From Arsenophonus sp052174535 (GTDB lineage: Bacteria > Pseudomonadota > Gammaproteobacteria > Enterobacterales > Enterobacteriaceae): 64,000 nt of DNA. Where the stretch lies: assembly GCA_052174535.1 (NCBI GenBank), contig JBQMRQ010000039.1:13258-77257 (forward strand), given 5' to 3'. Below are positions 23,640-34,934 of this stretch, in pieces (position 1 is the stretch's first letter; every line of letters starts with the position of its first letter). The position numbers and the translations under genes are program-made. The notes beneath the pieces were generated by a model. The model ran no database searches. It saw only the letters and a list, made by a program, of their open reading frames with translations, and was not told where the DNA came from.

Positions 23640-24485
23640 TAAACTACGGCAGGTACCGAAACTATTTCGGTAAGTTCCTTATTAAGGCTGGCTTGATGAG
23701 CCTTATTGTAAAACCAATTGTAACTTATTGATCAGGTTATCACCCTATTATTAGAAGCTACTTTTATTTCTACTATTTGAACAGCCTATTCAATAGCTAA
23801 GTTTTTAATGACGCTCTAATAAATTTATGATTCGATATAATGACGAAATAGAGTATCTAGTAGTATATCTTAGAGTCAAATTTATACAAATAATCCAAAG
23901 ATTTCTTTTTGATATTGATCGTCACTTGTAAGCAGAAGAATTGGTACTTGAATCATTATATTAATAAATTTGTTATTTAGCACAAACAACTCATCTATGT
24001 ACCATTTATGATATACTTCTAAGGTAATTTTACGTATTTGATAAGATCAAATAGAGAGGGATTATTCTCAATCCCGGTTACTTTAGCAACAATATTTTCC
24101 ACCAATCGAATTAAAGAATAAAACTGTTTCAGAAGTAATTAATACTATATTAACACGAATACTTATCAATTTATGATTTTATTTCTATTGTTAATTTATT
24201 TAAATAAATTGATATTTAAATCATCACGTAAATTATGGTTAGTTAAAATAATTAAATAACCAATACGTTTGCTATCATAATTCTTTAAGATATAATATTT
24301 ATATTTTAAATTATTTAATATTAAATGACTAATTATACTTTTCATAGTTTCTGCATTAAGGGCGAACTAGCTATCATACATTCCTGTGTTTTACGCATTT
24401 TGAATGTAAAAACCATCTATATTGCTTTAGTGATCTTCGATGTATTTTAACATTATTGTTCTTAGTAACGTGTCTTTTTTGGTTT
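23640..24485 (-). pseudogene. atpG: atpG pseudogene (operon copy 1)
   Basis: Aligns end to end with the intact atpG at 36005-36868. The C-terminal codons (CCGAAACTATTTCGGTAA on the plus strand) and the N-terminal block are both recognisable. Numerous substitutions, stops and small indels break the frame, and the start codon is lost. It holds the normal operon place between atpD and atpA. Confidence 0.92.
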
Positions 24486-24544
24486 GCTATTCATCTAATC
24501 TTTATTAAATAAACAATCTCAATAAAGACTGATTAGAATTATCA

Positions 24545-26062
24545 AAAATGAATTGTTTTAAAAAAAATTAAAAAATATTTAATTTAACTTCGATTTTATT
24601 AATAGATTTACCTACCTGATAAATTTTTAATAAGATAGAATACTCTTATGTAACATAAATCAGTAATGATGATTATGTCTTAAAATCACTAATTTTTTAG
24701 TTTAATATCTTCTAGATGATTACCACGTTCAGCAGCAAATAAGAATAATACTGCTATGTAATTGACATTTATGCATACTATTTATTACTTCAATAAGTTA
24801 CTAAGTTTGCCAAAACTAAGATGCTTATGTGATGTATCATCTAAGTTATAAACAAATCATAAAATACAGATAATTCAAGATATTATGCTAATATAATAAT
24901 AATATCAGCAGGTAATTATTTAATAATCTTACTTTAATCCGCCATTCTCTTTCCCTTACACAGGATACGAATATTCCTGGATTAACTACTTAGCAAATAC
25001 CCGCGCATTAAATAAGTTAGACTTCAATGGAATTTGTCAATTTGTGATTGATAAGATTAGTAGGTATGAATATAGAAATATTCATCAGTTTGAGTTTCAG
25101 TAATCGATAATACTGTTAATAAATCTATTATATCTTTGATTTTAGGATTAGTAAATTTCAATAGGTTCAACATTAATTTATGGGTAGACACGTTCAAGTA
25201 AAGAAAAATAAAGATAAAAATCATTAGAATGTCTTTATATTTAGAGGGTGGCACGTCTTAACAATAACGAAATTTGTCGATAAACAATCCCTTGTTTATG
25301 ATTATTATAATAAATAATTATCGCACTTTTCCTCCTGATTCCTAAATATTCATCCGTTGTACAGTTATCCATAAAATGCAAGATATTATAATGCTAAAGA
25401 TCCAGTTACAGTACCAGTATAACTATATTGTATTATTGAGTACATCGAACCCTTCTACTTTATGTACTAGATTAGTAGAATTTGAGACTTTTTATATAAT
25501 TGTTATATAAATATATTTTATTTTCAAATCACCTTCTAATTGATATTGGCATTAATATCTAATCCAGTTTTACCGCGGTTTATGATCGTTGATGATTAAC
25601 TTACGTTAGCTATGGCAGATAAGTGTATGATATAATTAATTGATTAACGATCAATTATGTTAGGTGCAATAACTTTAATAATAGATAAACTATTGTGTTC
25701 AACAAAATATTTAGTATCAATAGTTTTACTCATGGTATTAGAAACTTTTCAAGTAATCCTACCCCCTACAAGAACTTCAAAAATATGATCTGTATACTTT
25801 ATTTTTATATCTTTGACTGTATCGAGATATAGTCTTATGACTACGACATTAATTGAGTCATGTTCTAAATTCAGCGCAATAGCATTACTATTATCAGATA
25901 GCAAAATCATTCACCTTACATAATTTTAGCTAAATAGTGAATACGAATTATTCTATTATTAATAGAAATAATTATATCTTCATTCTAAACTTTACTAACT
26001 ACATCAAACTGAGGAATATTTTGCTTGAATAGTTAACTGATTTTTATCGAAATCAGTTGCAT
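24545..26062 (-). pseudogene. atpA: atpA pseudogene (operon copy 1)
   Basis: Aligns over its whole length with the intact atpA at 37950-39491. Matches include the C-terminal ACCACGTTCAGCAGCAAATA block and the N-terminal end, where the ATG equivalent lies at 26060-26062. Many indels and stops are present and no long frame survives. It is separated from atpGΨ by only about 60 bp, showing that the ~1 kb gap at this junction in copy 2 is an insertion. Confidence 0.93.
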
Positions 26063-26082
26063 ATTCTATAATTCCCTTACCA

Positions 26083-26616
26083 TCAAGACTGTAAAACATC
26101 AATTAAACGCTTAATACGTCCACGTACGCTACCATCGATAACCAGGTCTCCAGCTTTAATAATGAGTCCTGCAATAATAGACTTATCAATTTTACAATTC
26201 AGCTTAACTTTACGCGATAGACGTTTTTCCATTGCCGCGGAAATTTTAAATTGCTGTTTTTCATTTAGTGTAGTAGCAGAAACAACTTCAATATCAACGG
26301 TTAACTCTAGAATAGCGCGTAATTGAATGTATTGTTTTAAAACTTCTGGTAGCGTACTTAGACGTTCATTTTCAGCCATAATACGAATTAGATTTCTAAC
26401 ATGTTCATCGATTTCATTACCGCAAATAGTGATAAATATTTTCGCTAATGTTTCTGGAGCTATTAAACTAGAAAACAGCTCACCTATTTGTTGATTACGG
26501 GTTACTTCATCAATAAAACTGAGCATATTTTGCCATTTGTCAACAAGTTGTTTTTTTACAGCAAAATCAAAAGCTGCTTTAGCATAGGGGCGAGCAACCG
26601 TAGTAATTTCAGACAT
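26083..26616 (-). CDS. atpH: ATP synthase subunit delta
   Basis: Part of the peripheral stalk; it joins the top of F1 to the b subunits. It is 177 residues long, the same as E. coli. The N-terminus MSEITTVARPYAKAAFDFA and the C-terminal SVRGRIKRLIDVLQS are typical, and GSVRGRLxxL is a hallmark of the family. A strong Shine-Dalgarno (AGAGGAGA) precedes the start. It lies 16 bp after atpF as in other enterobacteria and just upstream of the dead atpA. This is the only intact copy. The counterpart at 39545-40068 is destroyed. Confidence 0.97.
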   Translation of the reverse strand: MSEITTVARPYAKAAFDFAVKKQLVDKWQNMLSFIDEVTRNQQIGELFSSLIAPETLAKIFITICGNEIDEHVRNLIRIMAENERLSTLPEVLKQYIQLRAILELTVDIEVVSATTLNEKQQFKISAAMEKRLSRKVKLNCKIDKSIIAGLIIKAGDLVIDGSVRGRIKRLIDVLQS

Positions 26617-26632
26617 TCTCCTCTGTCCTCCT

Positions 26633-27103
26633 TTACAGTTTATTTACTAATTTATCGATGATCTCGTTATTAACAGCTAGATTAACGGAACGTTCAATTA
26701 TCTTTTCTGCGCCTAAAATTGCTAATATACTAATTTGTTTACGCAATTCTTCACGTGCACGATTACGCTCAGCATCAATTTCAATTTGTGCCTGAGCAAT
26801 GATCTTATTACGTTCAGTTTCAGCTTCTACTTTAGCTTTTTCAATCATTTTAATTCGTTGTTTATTAGCTTGTTCAATAATGATTTGTGCTTCTGTTTTT
26901 GCTTTTCTTAATCGTTCGGTTGCATCAGCTTTCGCTAAGTATAAGTTTTTTTTAGCTTGCTCTGCAGAAGACAAACTGTCAGCAATTTCTTTTTGACGTT
27001 TTTCAATTGTCGCTATAATTGGTGGCCATATGTACTTCATACAAAACAAAACAAATAGAACAAATGCAATAACCTGTCCGAGGATTGTCGCATTAAAATT
27101 CAT
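26633..27103 (-). CDS. atpF: ATP synthase subunit b
   Basis: Membrane-anchored peripheral-stalk subunit; two copies hold the alpha/beta head against the a subunit. It is 156 residues long, as in E. coli. One N-terminal transmembrane helix (about residues 5-26, with VIAFVLFVLFCMKYIWPP) is followed by a long charged helix rich in Lys, Glu, Ala and Arg with the RKQI-type dimer and delta-binding region. The start MNFNATILGQ is the family form. It is translationally close to atpH, 16 bp away. It is the only intact atpF; the copy at 40079-40535 is dead. Confidence 0.97.
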   Translation of the reverse strand: MNFNATILGQVIAFVLFVLFCMKYIWPPIIATIEKRQKEIADSLSSAEQAKKNLYLAKADATERLRKAKTEAQIIIEQANKQRIKMIEKAKVEAETERNKIIAQAQIEIDAERNRAREELRKQISILAILGAEKIIERSVNLAVNNEIIDKLVNKL

Positions 27104-27162
27104 CGCACAATAACCTCTTTAAAAATTAACATATTAATGTTTTTCTCTTTTGGTTTGTATTA

Positions 27163-27404
27163 TTAATTAACTGTGAACATATCACATATATTTCTAGACC
27201 AACAGCAATGATTAGGATGGCGTCAACTAAGGTTATAATAATAAAGAATTACGTATGTGATAGAGAAATCAAATTGGTTAACGGGTAGCACTTTCTAAAA
27301 ATTTTTCCTTTAGGAAAATCAGCATCAATTGCAGCACTAATTGTTATTAATACCCTTATCAAAGTTGTAACCATGTGTAGAAAATCCATATTTAGGATGT
27401 TCAT
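27163..27404 (-). pseudogene. atpE: atpE pseudogene (operon copy 1)
   Basis: Aligns from stop to start with the intact atpE at 40590-40829, for example TAGACCAACAGCAATGAT against the same positions there. The normally near-invariant c subunit has lost its glycine-rich hairpin pattern, has frameshifts and has stops. A 60-codon open stretch (27249-27431) is only a fragment of this relic in a non-native frame. Confidence 0.92.
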
Positions 27405-27456
27405 GATAGTCTTTAGTTTTATTTTATTCAAATAAAAACTTATTAATAAGTTGAAA

Positions 27457-28272
27457 TTAATTTTCTTGTGACGCTATCGATATAAATTATAATTATACCA
27501 TAAAATAAAAGCTTATAACATAATAATTAGTATATGAAAAATGATCTAAGGTGGTTAAATATTCATTGAGGCTACCAAAGTAGCAAAGCGGCAATAAGAA
27601 TGAAGATCAATTCACTTGTATACATATTATCAAATAACTGTAAACCTATAAAGATACCTAGTTTAGATAGCAAGTTAACATTTTCCAGAATAAAATTAAT
27701 AAAATAGAATGATTGAATGGTTGTAAAGTTAATTCTTTTGTAAATTTACTTAATCCTTTCATTTTGAAACTATTGAAATGATTAAGATAAATAGATCAAT
27801 CGTCATTAATATAGTAATGCATACATCTATGACCGGAACAATACGTAATCAAGTAAACTCAGGTAATGTTCTTCGATATAGGGAAATAAATTTATTGATA
27901 AAAAATTAATGGTATTTATTAACAATACCCCTAAATAAACACCGTTAAAGCTAAAAGTGTAATGACCTTGCTCTTACTATGATAGATATTTCAAACGGTA
28001 TTATTGATAAAACTGATGATCATTTCTATTGTAGTTTACAACTTATCAGATATCGTGTTGGTTACATAATAGCAATTTCTAAAATCTATAAAAAATAATT
28101 TCAAGGACAACCGAGAAAAACGAGTTAATATTTAATCTCTTAATATTGGATTATTATTATGATGGAATGAATTAATTTAGAAGGTACGCAGGCTTATCTG
28201 AAGATTATTTAGATAGTTTCCTATATAATTTTCTGTAGTTATTGCTTCTCCTGAAGCAGACATAGTGTTTTT
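27457..28272 (-). pseudogene. atpB: atpB pseudogene (operon copy 1)
   Basis: Collinear with the intact atpB at 40881-41714 over its full length, with many substitutions and indels. The start region is changed so that no ATG remains at the expected place, and stops occur throughout. It sits next to atpEΨ in the normal operon order. Confidence 0.92.
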
Positions 28273-28787
28273 AGCTTTTTGTTCTTTTAAAACGCTCATT
28301 ATCTAATTGCAACTAGTATAATGATATGTGAATAAGTAAGAGATAGCTAATAAGCTATTACATAATAGTATAAATTTTGCTTTAAATATATCTAAATCAA
28401 TTACCAATATAGTTATTTCTATAGTAACTTTTATTCTCTTATTAAGAGTAAAAAGAATCCATTATGAATAGGAACTATCTTTCACTGTTTTTTATATTGA
28501 TAATGTATTAACAGAATAAATAAAGCATTGAGATAATAAAGATGCGAATCCAAAAAAATAAGATAAGGACTATATTGTACTATTCATCTAGTTTCTTAGT
28601 TCTCTTAGTTTTCTGTACTGATAATTAAAAACCTTATTAACTGAAATAATAACAGTTTTAAAGGTAATCTAACTGTTGTATAGGAGGATAGATAGAATTC
28701 TTATCTTTTCCAAGTATTTAAACCTTAAATTGTCGAGTGCGTATGAAATTATTTTTGTTTAGAAGTCTTAAGAGATAAAATTTGCAA
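28273..28787 (-). pseudogene. leader of operon copy 1, probable eroded atpI
   Basis: The ~500 bp between the operon promoter and atpBΨ would fit atpI, the usual first gene of enterobacterial atp operons. Patchy similarity to the matching stretch of copy 2 (41715-42227) is visible, for example ATAGTTATTTCTATAGTAAC. Neither copy has an open frame. The atpI label comes from position only. Confidence 0.4.
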
Positions 28788-28815
28788 ATTATATTATCTA
28801 TTAAAATGAATTCAA
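28788..28815 (-). promoter_or_regulatory. sigma-70 promoter of atp operon copy 1
   Basis: On the minus strand, TTGAAT (28810-28815) and a perfect TATAAT (28788-28793) are separated by 16 bp. The same two boxes at the same spacing lie at 42228-42255 upstream of copy 2. They stand inside a block of about 37 bp that differs at only a few positions, while the flanks have diverged widely. Confidence 0.7.
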
Positions 28816-28847
28816 TCTAGTATGTATCGAAAACATGAAGGTAACAC

Positions 28848-28869
28848 ACTATGGTATGAATACCATAGT
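28848..28869. repeat. 10-bp inverted repeat at the left edge of IS91
   Basis: ACTATGGTAT and ATACCATAGT are perfect inverted arms separated by GA. The repeat lies just outside or at the left end of the IS91 remnant in operon copy 1. A similar 9-bp repeat lies at 5452-5470 beside another IS91 fragment, and it may be the terminus hairpin of the element. Confidence 0.5.
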
Positions 28870-28874
28870 TACGT

Positions 28875-30520
28875 TGCTCAAGGGAGATTTTGGTTTATGA
28901 TCTAAATACTGTTTTATATTCTACGATATATTAATTTAGGAATTTATTCAGATACTCGAAATAAATCTCCTAAAAAATATAATTTAGGTAAATAAGGAAG
29001 ACGATACGCAACTTCACGTATTACACTACCTGCGTATACAAAGCGTTTTATGATCTCTCTACTGAAATTAATAATGACAGATAGATTAAATTTATGACAT
29101 TTCAAAAGAGGTCATTACAGTAATGCACCAGACTCCAGTTTTTAATTTTTCTTGACACGTAATTATATTATACTACTATAGTCATGATTATTCAGGATTT
29201 TAACTAAAACACTATAATTTTAAGCCTATGAGGCTGAATAAAAGTTCATTGAGGAGACAATGAAGAAATATGCTTGTTAATAAATCCTTAACCTATAAGG
29301 AAATAAAAATAATCTACTTCTCCTTTTTCCCTGGAAAACATAAAGATAACTGCGCAAATAGATCTGATAGATAAATGCAGACAAGATAATGATTTTTATT
29401 TATTTAGCAAGATATCTAGAGAGTAATTTACCAAAAGATCTATTCCTTATAGATAAACTAAAGTGCTTTTTACCATTTATAACGCCTGAAATAAATTTCT
29501 TTAAAACACAGTAAAAGTGTAAACTAGTGGATCCGCGTATTTTTGTTAAATGAACTTTTGCCTGCGACAGTTATGTCATTAGGTTTAATCTGCTTGTTAC
29601 TGGTGTGCCCTTCCTCCTAAATATTTCTACAGCTGTTTTTCTGTTAAATTTATAGTCTAAAATTTTAGTTCATTCAAATCAAAACTACTAAGAAGCGATT
29701 ATGGCAGCAGATTCATATTTTATCCAACAGTGATTGATAACACATTACTCTCACTATCTTCCATCTTCTTTGATTTTTTTTATAATAACTGGCTGCTCTT
29801 TTAAATCTATGTTTCGCGCACCATCGAACTCGCCTGTATTATGCTACAGTGGTATATAAACAGGATATTAAAATTGGCATCTTCTCTGCTTTGTATATTT
29901 ATGATTAATAACTCAATCAATATCAGTATTTTTATGTCTCTGTTATAAGTGGTAGTTTAGATATTAAATATGTTATATGGAAAGCTGCTCTTAAAAAGAG
30001 CGGCTAAAATTTGATCAGGCGCTGTTATCTGGCTTCTGTATAACAACTATGACTTCATAAATCTCAGTATCTTTCTTCTGTTCTTATGTACAGATCCGCC
30101 CACAGAAAGAGTGTCAGAATGTACCCTGAAGAAATAGTACAACGTTACTATAAATTATACTTCGCTAAAAAACAAAATAATGTGACATAGCATGAAATAC
30201 ATCTAACACTACACCTTAAACGGCTAACCGGTATTCTATGTTAAAACTGTGACATTTACTGATGGGTGGCCTAGGGATGTTGAGCATCATTATCATAAGT
30301 ACCGTACTCAACAGCATCGGTAACAGATCTTGATATAGAAATAGATAATTAGATATTATATTATCTATCTTTTACAAGATATTTTAAAATAATATTTTTA
30401 CTATAGTTTCTTATAAAATTGTAAATAAGCCACAATATTACCGAGGATCCGTAAAAACCATTAGAGATGAAGGTTAATAAAAATCCTAGAAATCGGGGGT
30501 TCTCGTCTTGATAAAATAGT
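28875..30520 (+). mobile_element. degenerate IS91-family element (copy 1 flank)
   Basis: Matches the element beyond the promoter of copy 2 (42300-44110) and the split element at 13.2-16.35 kb. A region like FTDGWP..VEHHYHKYRTQQH corresponds to the part of the Y2 transposase before the KHFKMxRYYGF block. The 3' end, with the TDPYKCILCG equivalent, is missing after about 30520. Its presence upstream of both operon copies means it was inserted before the duplication. Confidence 0.72.
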
Positions 30521-31070
30521 TTCTGTCTACATAGATTTTAGATTTTTTTATTTAATTTATTAAAAATAATTTTTTGATGTTTATCAAATCGCTCTTGTAG
30601 AGTATTGTTTTACTAAAGACTCCTCATAGATCTATTTTATATATAGTGACTACAAATTTCTATATTACTAGATCATACTGAATATTGAATTCCATCTGTT
30701 CTTGGTCAACTTCTGAGTCTTTTTTATCAAAAATACGTATTGTTAGACGACTTACTTTAGTAATATCACTTTATCTAAATAGATAAGGTGATGTATAATT
30801 GATAAAATTGCTAATTTATTAGATGCTAGAAAATTTTAGCAACACCTAAACTATAATTAAAGAGTTACTTGAATATCTAAGAAAATATCAGAAAATTCAG
30901 GAGTATAACTATTCATTATAAGTATAAGCGCTTTTTAATTAGTGGATAACATCTTATACCAATTTGAGCAACGTGCCATTTTTAAATTCTCAATATATTA
31001 AATTTGTTATAACTGTTAATAACAGTTTCTTAAGTAAAATATATTTTCCTTTTTAAGGAATTATTCTCAT
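30520..31070. other. decayed DNA, nothing recognised
   Basis: AT-rich sequence between the truncated IS91 remnant and the next IS256 copy. No open frame or family match was seen. The right boundary of operon copy 1 lies at or before this stretch. Confidence 0.5.
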
Positions 31071-31074
31071 TTTT

Positions 31075-32450
31075 AGTATATTGAATTTCAGAGATGCTTG
31101 GGATAACCTGCTGATTATTTTTGTAAATGATTTCAGTAAAATAAAATATAATATGCTAAAAAAGTCTACCCTACAGATATCTGTAAATTAGATATTACCT
31201 GTGTCTCTTCTATGAATTTATCTATAATGCTGCCGGATAGCTGTGATAGACATTGATCTTGAGATCGAGCTCAAATCCATGCTGCGGATAAGATACTCAA
31301 CGCTGCCTTGTCGATTAGTGTTTATATAGTCATCTATAACAGTTATTTGTTAGATCTAACTCACAAAATGGGCATTGATATATCAAAATTAAAGTACCTA
31401 AAGTCAAGGAATTACAGTGGTAACAGAATATCTTTTAACAGCTTATTGCTACTGACTTATCTGAAACGTATAAAATATCGAAGAATTTATACCATAAGTT
31501 GTGTACCCACGAGTCAACTCCACCCGTGATTTTCACGAAGCTATAAACGCATTTTACAATGAAAAGCATATGGGCTGCTTCAAGCACTACATCTGAAGAC
31601 TGAATTAGAAAAGGCTTAAAGAGTGCAAGGCAATAGTAACTGCTTGGTTTTAATCTATATGCACTATCTTTATTTCTATCCAGACGACATATAGCCCCTG
31701 CCTGGTAAGGTAAAATGATCGGTTTTGCTTGTTGCTTATTATTAGCCTAACTGAGCATAGATATAAGAAAGGAATTCTCATCGAAGATGATTATCAAAAG
31801 TCAGAAGAGAACTTAGTCTAACCTTCCCAATTGCCTGCTAGCGCACGATTTAACTGTATTTTGGGCTTGTTAGAAAAGACTAGTCTTTTGATTTTTAGAA
31901 TGCAACAAAAAGTTTCCTGGATGCGCAGTATTAATGCTTGGGTATACAAAATAGCTTATATGTTGCCTTCACTCCTTAAAGGAACCAAATAGAAAGTCAA
32001 GTATGAGTTACAGTAGTCTAGCTAGAAGAAGAACTGCTATGTCATAATAAAGCTCATGATATTTTGTTAATAAAATATTTCAGGATATCCTGCAGCAATA
32101 AAGAAAAACTGTAGAAAATATTAAGAATAACGGTTTTCATTCTATGATTTTCCGTCAGTGCACTGGGCGTCAAATAAGAACAATCAATTCGATTGAATCA
32201 ACTTTTGTGACATAAGACTATGAAGCTACGCACGAAGCACTGTTATATTCGAAAAAGAATCTCTTAAATAGCGTCTAAACTTACTTTTTTCCTGCTCCAG
32301 AAAAGCTAAGGCCGACTGAAGGGAGGTTGATTTCTTTAACTCCTGGTGGTAAACAGCACCTAATATAAAATATAGACCAGGTTTATGAAGCATTAGAGCG
32401 TAGCTTAACTATCATGCACTAGATTGGTAATAACTAACCTTTTAACTCGT
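31075..32450 (+). mobile_element. degenerate IS256-family element
   Basis: Collinear with the copies at 5.9 and 18.6 kb. It retains an LLLTYLKRIKYRRIYTISC-like stretch, an ALKTELEKA.. region and a C-terminal block with RTINSIES-like residues. It lies between the two operon copies and just beyond the glmS fragment, which it may have truncated. Confidence 0.82.
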
Positions 32451-32589
32451 TCGCACAGTTGTTGACTATTTTTAATAACTCCTTTCTGAACAATCGTAAT
32501 ATATTCAGATATATGAGAGATTTGTATTTTTTTGATTAGTAATCAAAAGTAGTTAAACATATATACGTGCAACACCTGCACTAAGAATT

Positions 32590-32790
32590 AGAAGATATTT
32601 TCTACTTTATCAGGTAGAGTATAAACTACACCCATTTCACGTAAACGGGTCGTGTTGCGCTTTATTTGTCAATAACCATTAAACCAGAAAAGTTATAACC
32701 TCGATACCCCTCCCCAGTTGACTAAGCCATTCAAGAATTTTAACTATATTAAATTGTGTTATATTACTAATAATTTAATATATCGTTTCA
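32590..32790 (-). pseudogene. glmS: glmS fragment (glucosamine-6-phosphate synthase N-terminus)
   Basis: Minus-strand frames directly downstream of glmU give, over frameshifts, IVKILEWLSQL, then YRGYNFSGLMVIDK, then TRLREMGVVYTLPDKVEN. These align in order with the start of E. coli GlmS (EILLEGLRRLEYRGYDSAGL, then TRLRRLGKVQML). The remaining five hundred or more residues are absent. The order atp-glmU-glmS is the enterobacterial one, which strengthens the call. It is certainly non-functional. Confidence 0.82.
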
Positions 32791-32902
32791 TTCTAAAATA
32801 GAGAATTAAATTACTTTTATGTTGTTCCAACTTGATTAATATATTCAATCTTACTGTTCCTAAAACCCTGTAGATATTAGATTTAATATTCATCATAAAT
32901 GA

Positions 32903-34297
32903 TTAATCGTCACTATTTATTTTACGACTACTTTTCTTTATTGGGCGTTGCCAGTTGAGAATATGTCGCTGTTTAATACGACTAATAACAAGCTCATTTT
33001 CTTTAACATCATCAGTTAGCGTAGTTCCAGCACCAATAGTTGCTCCATTAGCAATAGTAATAGGTGCTATTATTTGCGTATCTGAACCAATAAAAACATT
33101 ATCACCAATGATTGTTTTAAATTTATTCGCTCCATTATAATTACAAGTTATTGTTCCTGCGCCAATATTAACATCAGCACCAATTTCAGCATCACCTAAA
33201 TAACTTAGATGCCCTGCTTTAGAACTTATACCCATTGCAACGTTCTTAACCTCAACAAAATTACCAATATGCACATTATCTGCCAGTCTAGTTCCTGGAC
33301 GTAAATGAGAAAAAGGGCCAACTCTACAGGTAGTAAATAATTCTGATCCATCTATAATAGAATAAGAACTAATGATTGAATTATCATCTATCTTACAATT
33401 TTTTAATATACATCCAGAATGGATATGTACATTGTTACCCAGTACAACATCTCCTTCAATGATAACATTAGTATCGATAATTACATCACGTCCGTGCTTT
33501 AATGTACCACGCAAATCAAAACGAACAGGATCAATAATCATAACACCTGCTAGCAATAATCTTTTTGCCTGTTCTTGTTGATAAATACGTTCAAGTGCTG
33601 AAAGCTGTAAACGGTTATTCACCCCTTCTGTTTCACTCAATTCCCTAGGATGAACTACATCTATTTTACAGCCTTCTTCATGTGCCAGGGAAATGATGTC
33701 GGTGACGTAATATTCATTTTGTAAATTATTATTATTAAGCTTTTTTAACCATCGCTTTAAATCAGCGCCATTAGCAACTAATATACCAGTATTAATTTCG
33801 TTAATTTTAGCTTGATTTTCTGTTGCATCTTTTTGCTCAACAATGGCAATTATTTCACCTTCTTTACGAATAATACGTCCATAACCTGTGGGATCATTAA
33901 CGATTGCTGTCAATAACCCTATTCCACCCTTTGGCTTAGCTTCTATTAATCGTTGAAGCGTTTCTTTTGTGATTAGTGGAGAATCACCATAAAGCATCAG
34001 AATATCTTCATTATCAGCAAAATAAGGTGCCGCTTGCTGCATTGCATGCCCTGTTCCTAACTGTTCTATCTGTAAGATCCAATTAATAAGTTGATTATTT
34101 AAAGCTAATTTAATTAAATCACCGCCATGACCATATACTAAATGAATATTAGTTACCCCAAGTGATAATGACGTGTCTATAACATGCTGGATCATTGGTT
34201 TCCCTGCCAGTAGATGTAAAACTTTTGGTAAATCAGAGTACATGCGAGTACCTTTACCAGCTGTGAGGATCACAACACTTTTTGTGTTCATAGACAT
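32903..34297 (-). CDS. glmU: bifunctional N-acetylglucosamine-1-phosphate uridyltransferase / glucosamine-1-phosphate acetyltransferase
   Basis: Acetylates glucosamine-1-phosphate and then couples it to UTP, giving UDP-GlcNAc for peptidoglycan and lipid A. The N-terminal nucleotidyltransferase domain has VVILTAGKGTRM (family consensus LAAGKGTRM, so one Ala is Thr), then YSDLPKVLH, YGHGGD and GYGRI. The C-terminal half is a left-handed beta-helix of hexapeptide repeats with the catalytic-His region HIGNFVEVK and CNYNGANKF. I chose the ATG at 34297 (start MSMNTKSVVIL) because it matches the family length (about 464 against 456). An in-frame ATG six codons upstream is also open. The gene follows atpC on the same strand, and a glmS fragment comes after it. 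Confidence 0.96.
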   Translation of the reverse strand: MSMNTKSVVILTAGKGTRMYSDLPKVLHLLAGKPMIQHVIDTSLSLGVTNIHLVYGHGGDLIKLALNNQLINWILQIEQLGTGHAMQQAAPYFADNEDILMLYGDSPLITKETLQRLIEAKPKGGIGLLTAIVNDPTGYGRIIRKEGEIIAIVEQKDATENQAKINEINTGILVANGADLKRWLKKLNNNNLQNEYYVTDIISLAHEEGCKIDVVHPRELSETEGVNNRLQLSALERIYQQEQAKRLLLAGVMIIDPVRFDLRGTLKHGRDVIIDTNVIIEGDVVLGNNVHIHSGCILKNCKIDDNSIISSYSIIDGSELFTTCRVGPFSHLRPGTRLADNVHIGNFVEVKNVAMGISSKAGHLSYLGDAEIGADVNIGAGTITCNYNGANKFKTIIGDNVFIGSDTQIIAPITIANGATIGAGTTLTDDVKENELVISRIKQRHILNWQRPIKKSSRKINSDD

Positions 34298-34474
34298 AAA
34301 ACCTAATAACTCCATTAGTTAGTTAAAAGTAAAATTATTTGTTGAAAATTACTAGATACTTTTCAAGTAAAATCTTACTATACCTATATCTAAAAAAGAA
34401 AAATAAATAAGTTATCTTACTTCCTGTATTTTTATAAAATGTCTGTAAAGTTTTAATGATTTATTAGGATAATA

Positions 34475-34891
34475 TTATTTTTTCATAAGCTCTATAACAC
34501 GCAATTTAGCAATTGCTTTTGCTAATTCCGCTGATGCTTGAACATAATCGACATCACCATATGCTTTACGAATATGCGTTTCTGCTTTACGCTTGGATTC
34601 TAATGCTTTTGCTTCATCTAAATCCTTACCACGAATTGCTGTATCAGCTAGTACGATAACACTATTTGGTTGAACTTCGAGAATCCCACCAGAAAGATAG
34701 ATCAACTCTTCTTCATTAAACTGTTTAAAAATACATATCATACCAGGCTTAATGGTAGTTAGAAGCGGTGTATGTTTAGGATAAATTCCAAGTTCTCCTT
34801 CGCTACCTGTTACCTGGATTTTATGGACAAGGCCATCAAACATTTGTTTTTCAGCACTTACCACAACTAGATGGTAAGTCATTCCAACCAT
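34475..34891 (-). CDS. atpC: ATP synthase subunit epsilon
   Basis: Central-stalk subunit of F1 that binds gamma and the c-ring and can inhibit ATP hydrolysis. It is 138 residues long (E. coli 139). It has an N-terminal beta-sandwich (MTYHLVVVSAEKQMFDG, GELGIYPKHTPLLTTIKPG) and a C-terminal two-helix part ending ELAKAIAKLRVIELMKK. The start at 34891 is preceded by GAGAGG with good spacing. It is the only intact atpC; its counterpart next to atpD of copy 1 is dead. It now sits downstream of a dead atpD, so its expression depends on read-through from the copy 2 promoter or on a local one. Confidence 0.97.
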   Translation of the reverse strand: MVGMTYHLVVVSAEKQMFDGLVHKIQVTGSEGELGIYPKHTPLLTTIKPGMICIFKQFNEEELIYLSGGILEVQPNSVIVLADTAIRGKDLDEAKALESKRKAETHIRKAYGDVDYVQASAELAKAIAKLRVIELMKK

Positions 34892-34934
34892 ATTAACCTC
34901 TCATCAATAATATTATAAATTTTTGCATTATATC

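Noticed and set aside
27249..27431. 60-codon frame between atpF and the dead atpB
   Set aside because: It lies over the atpE relic and is out of frame with the true c-subunit sequence.
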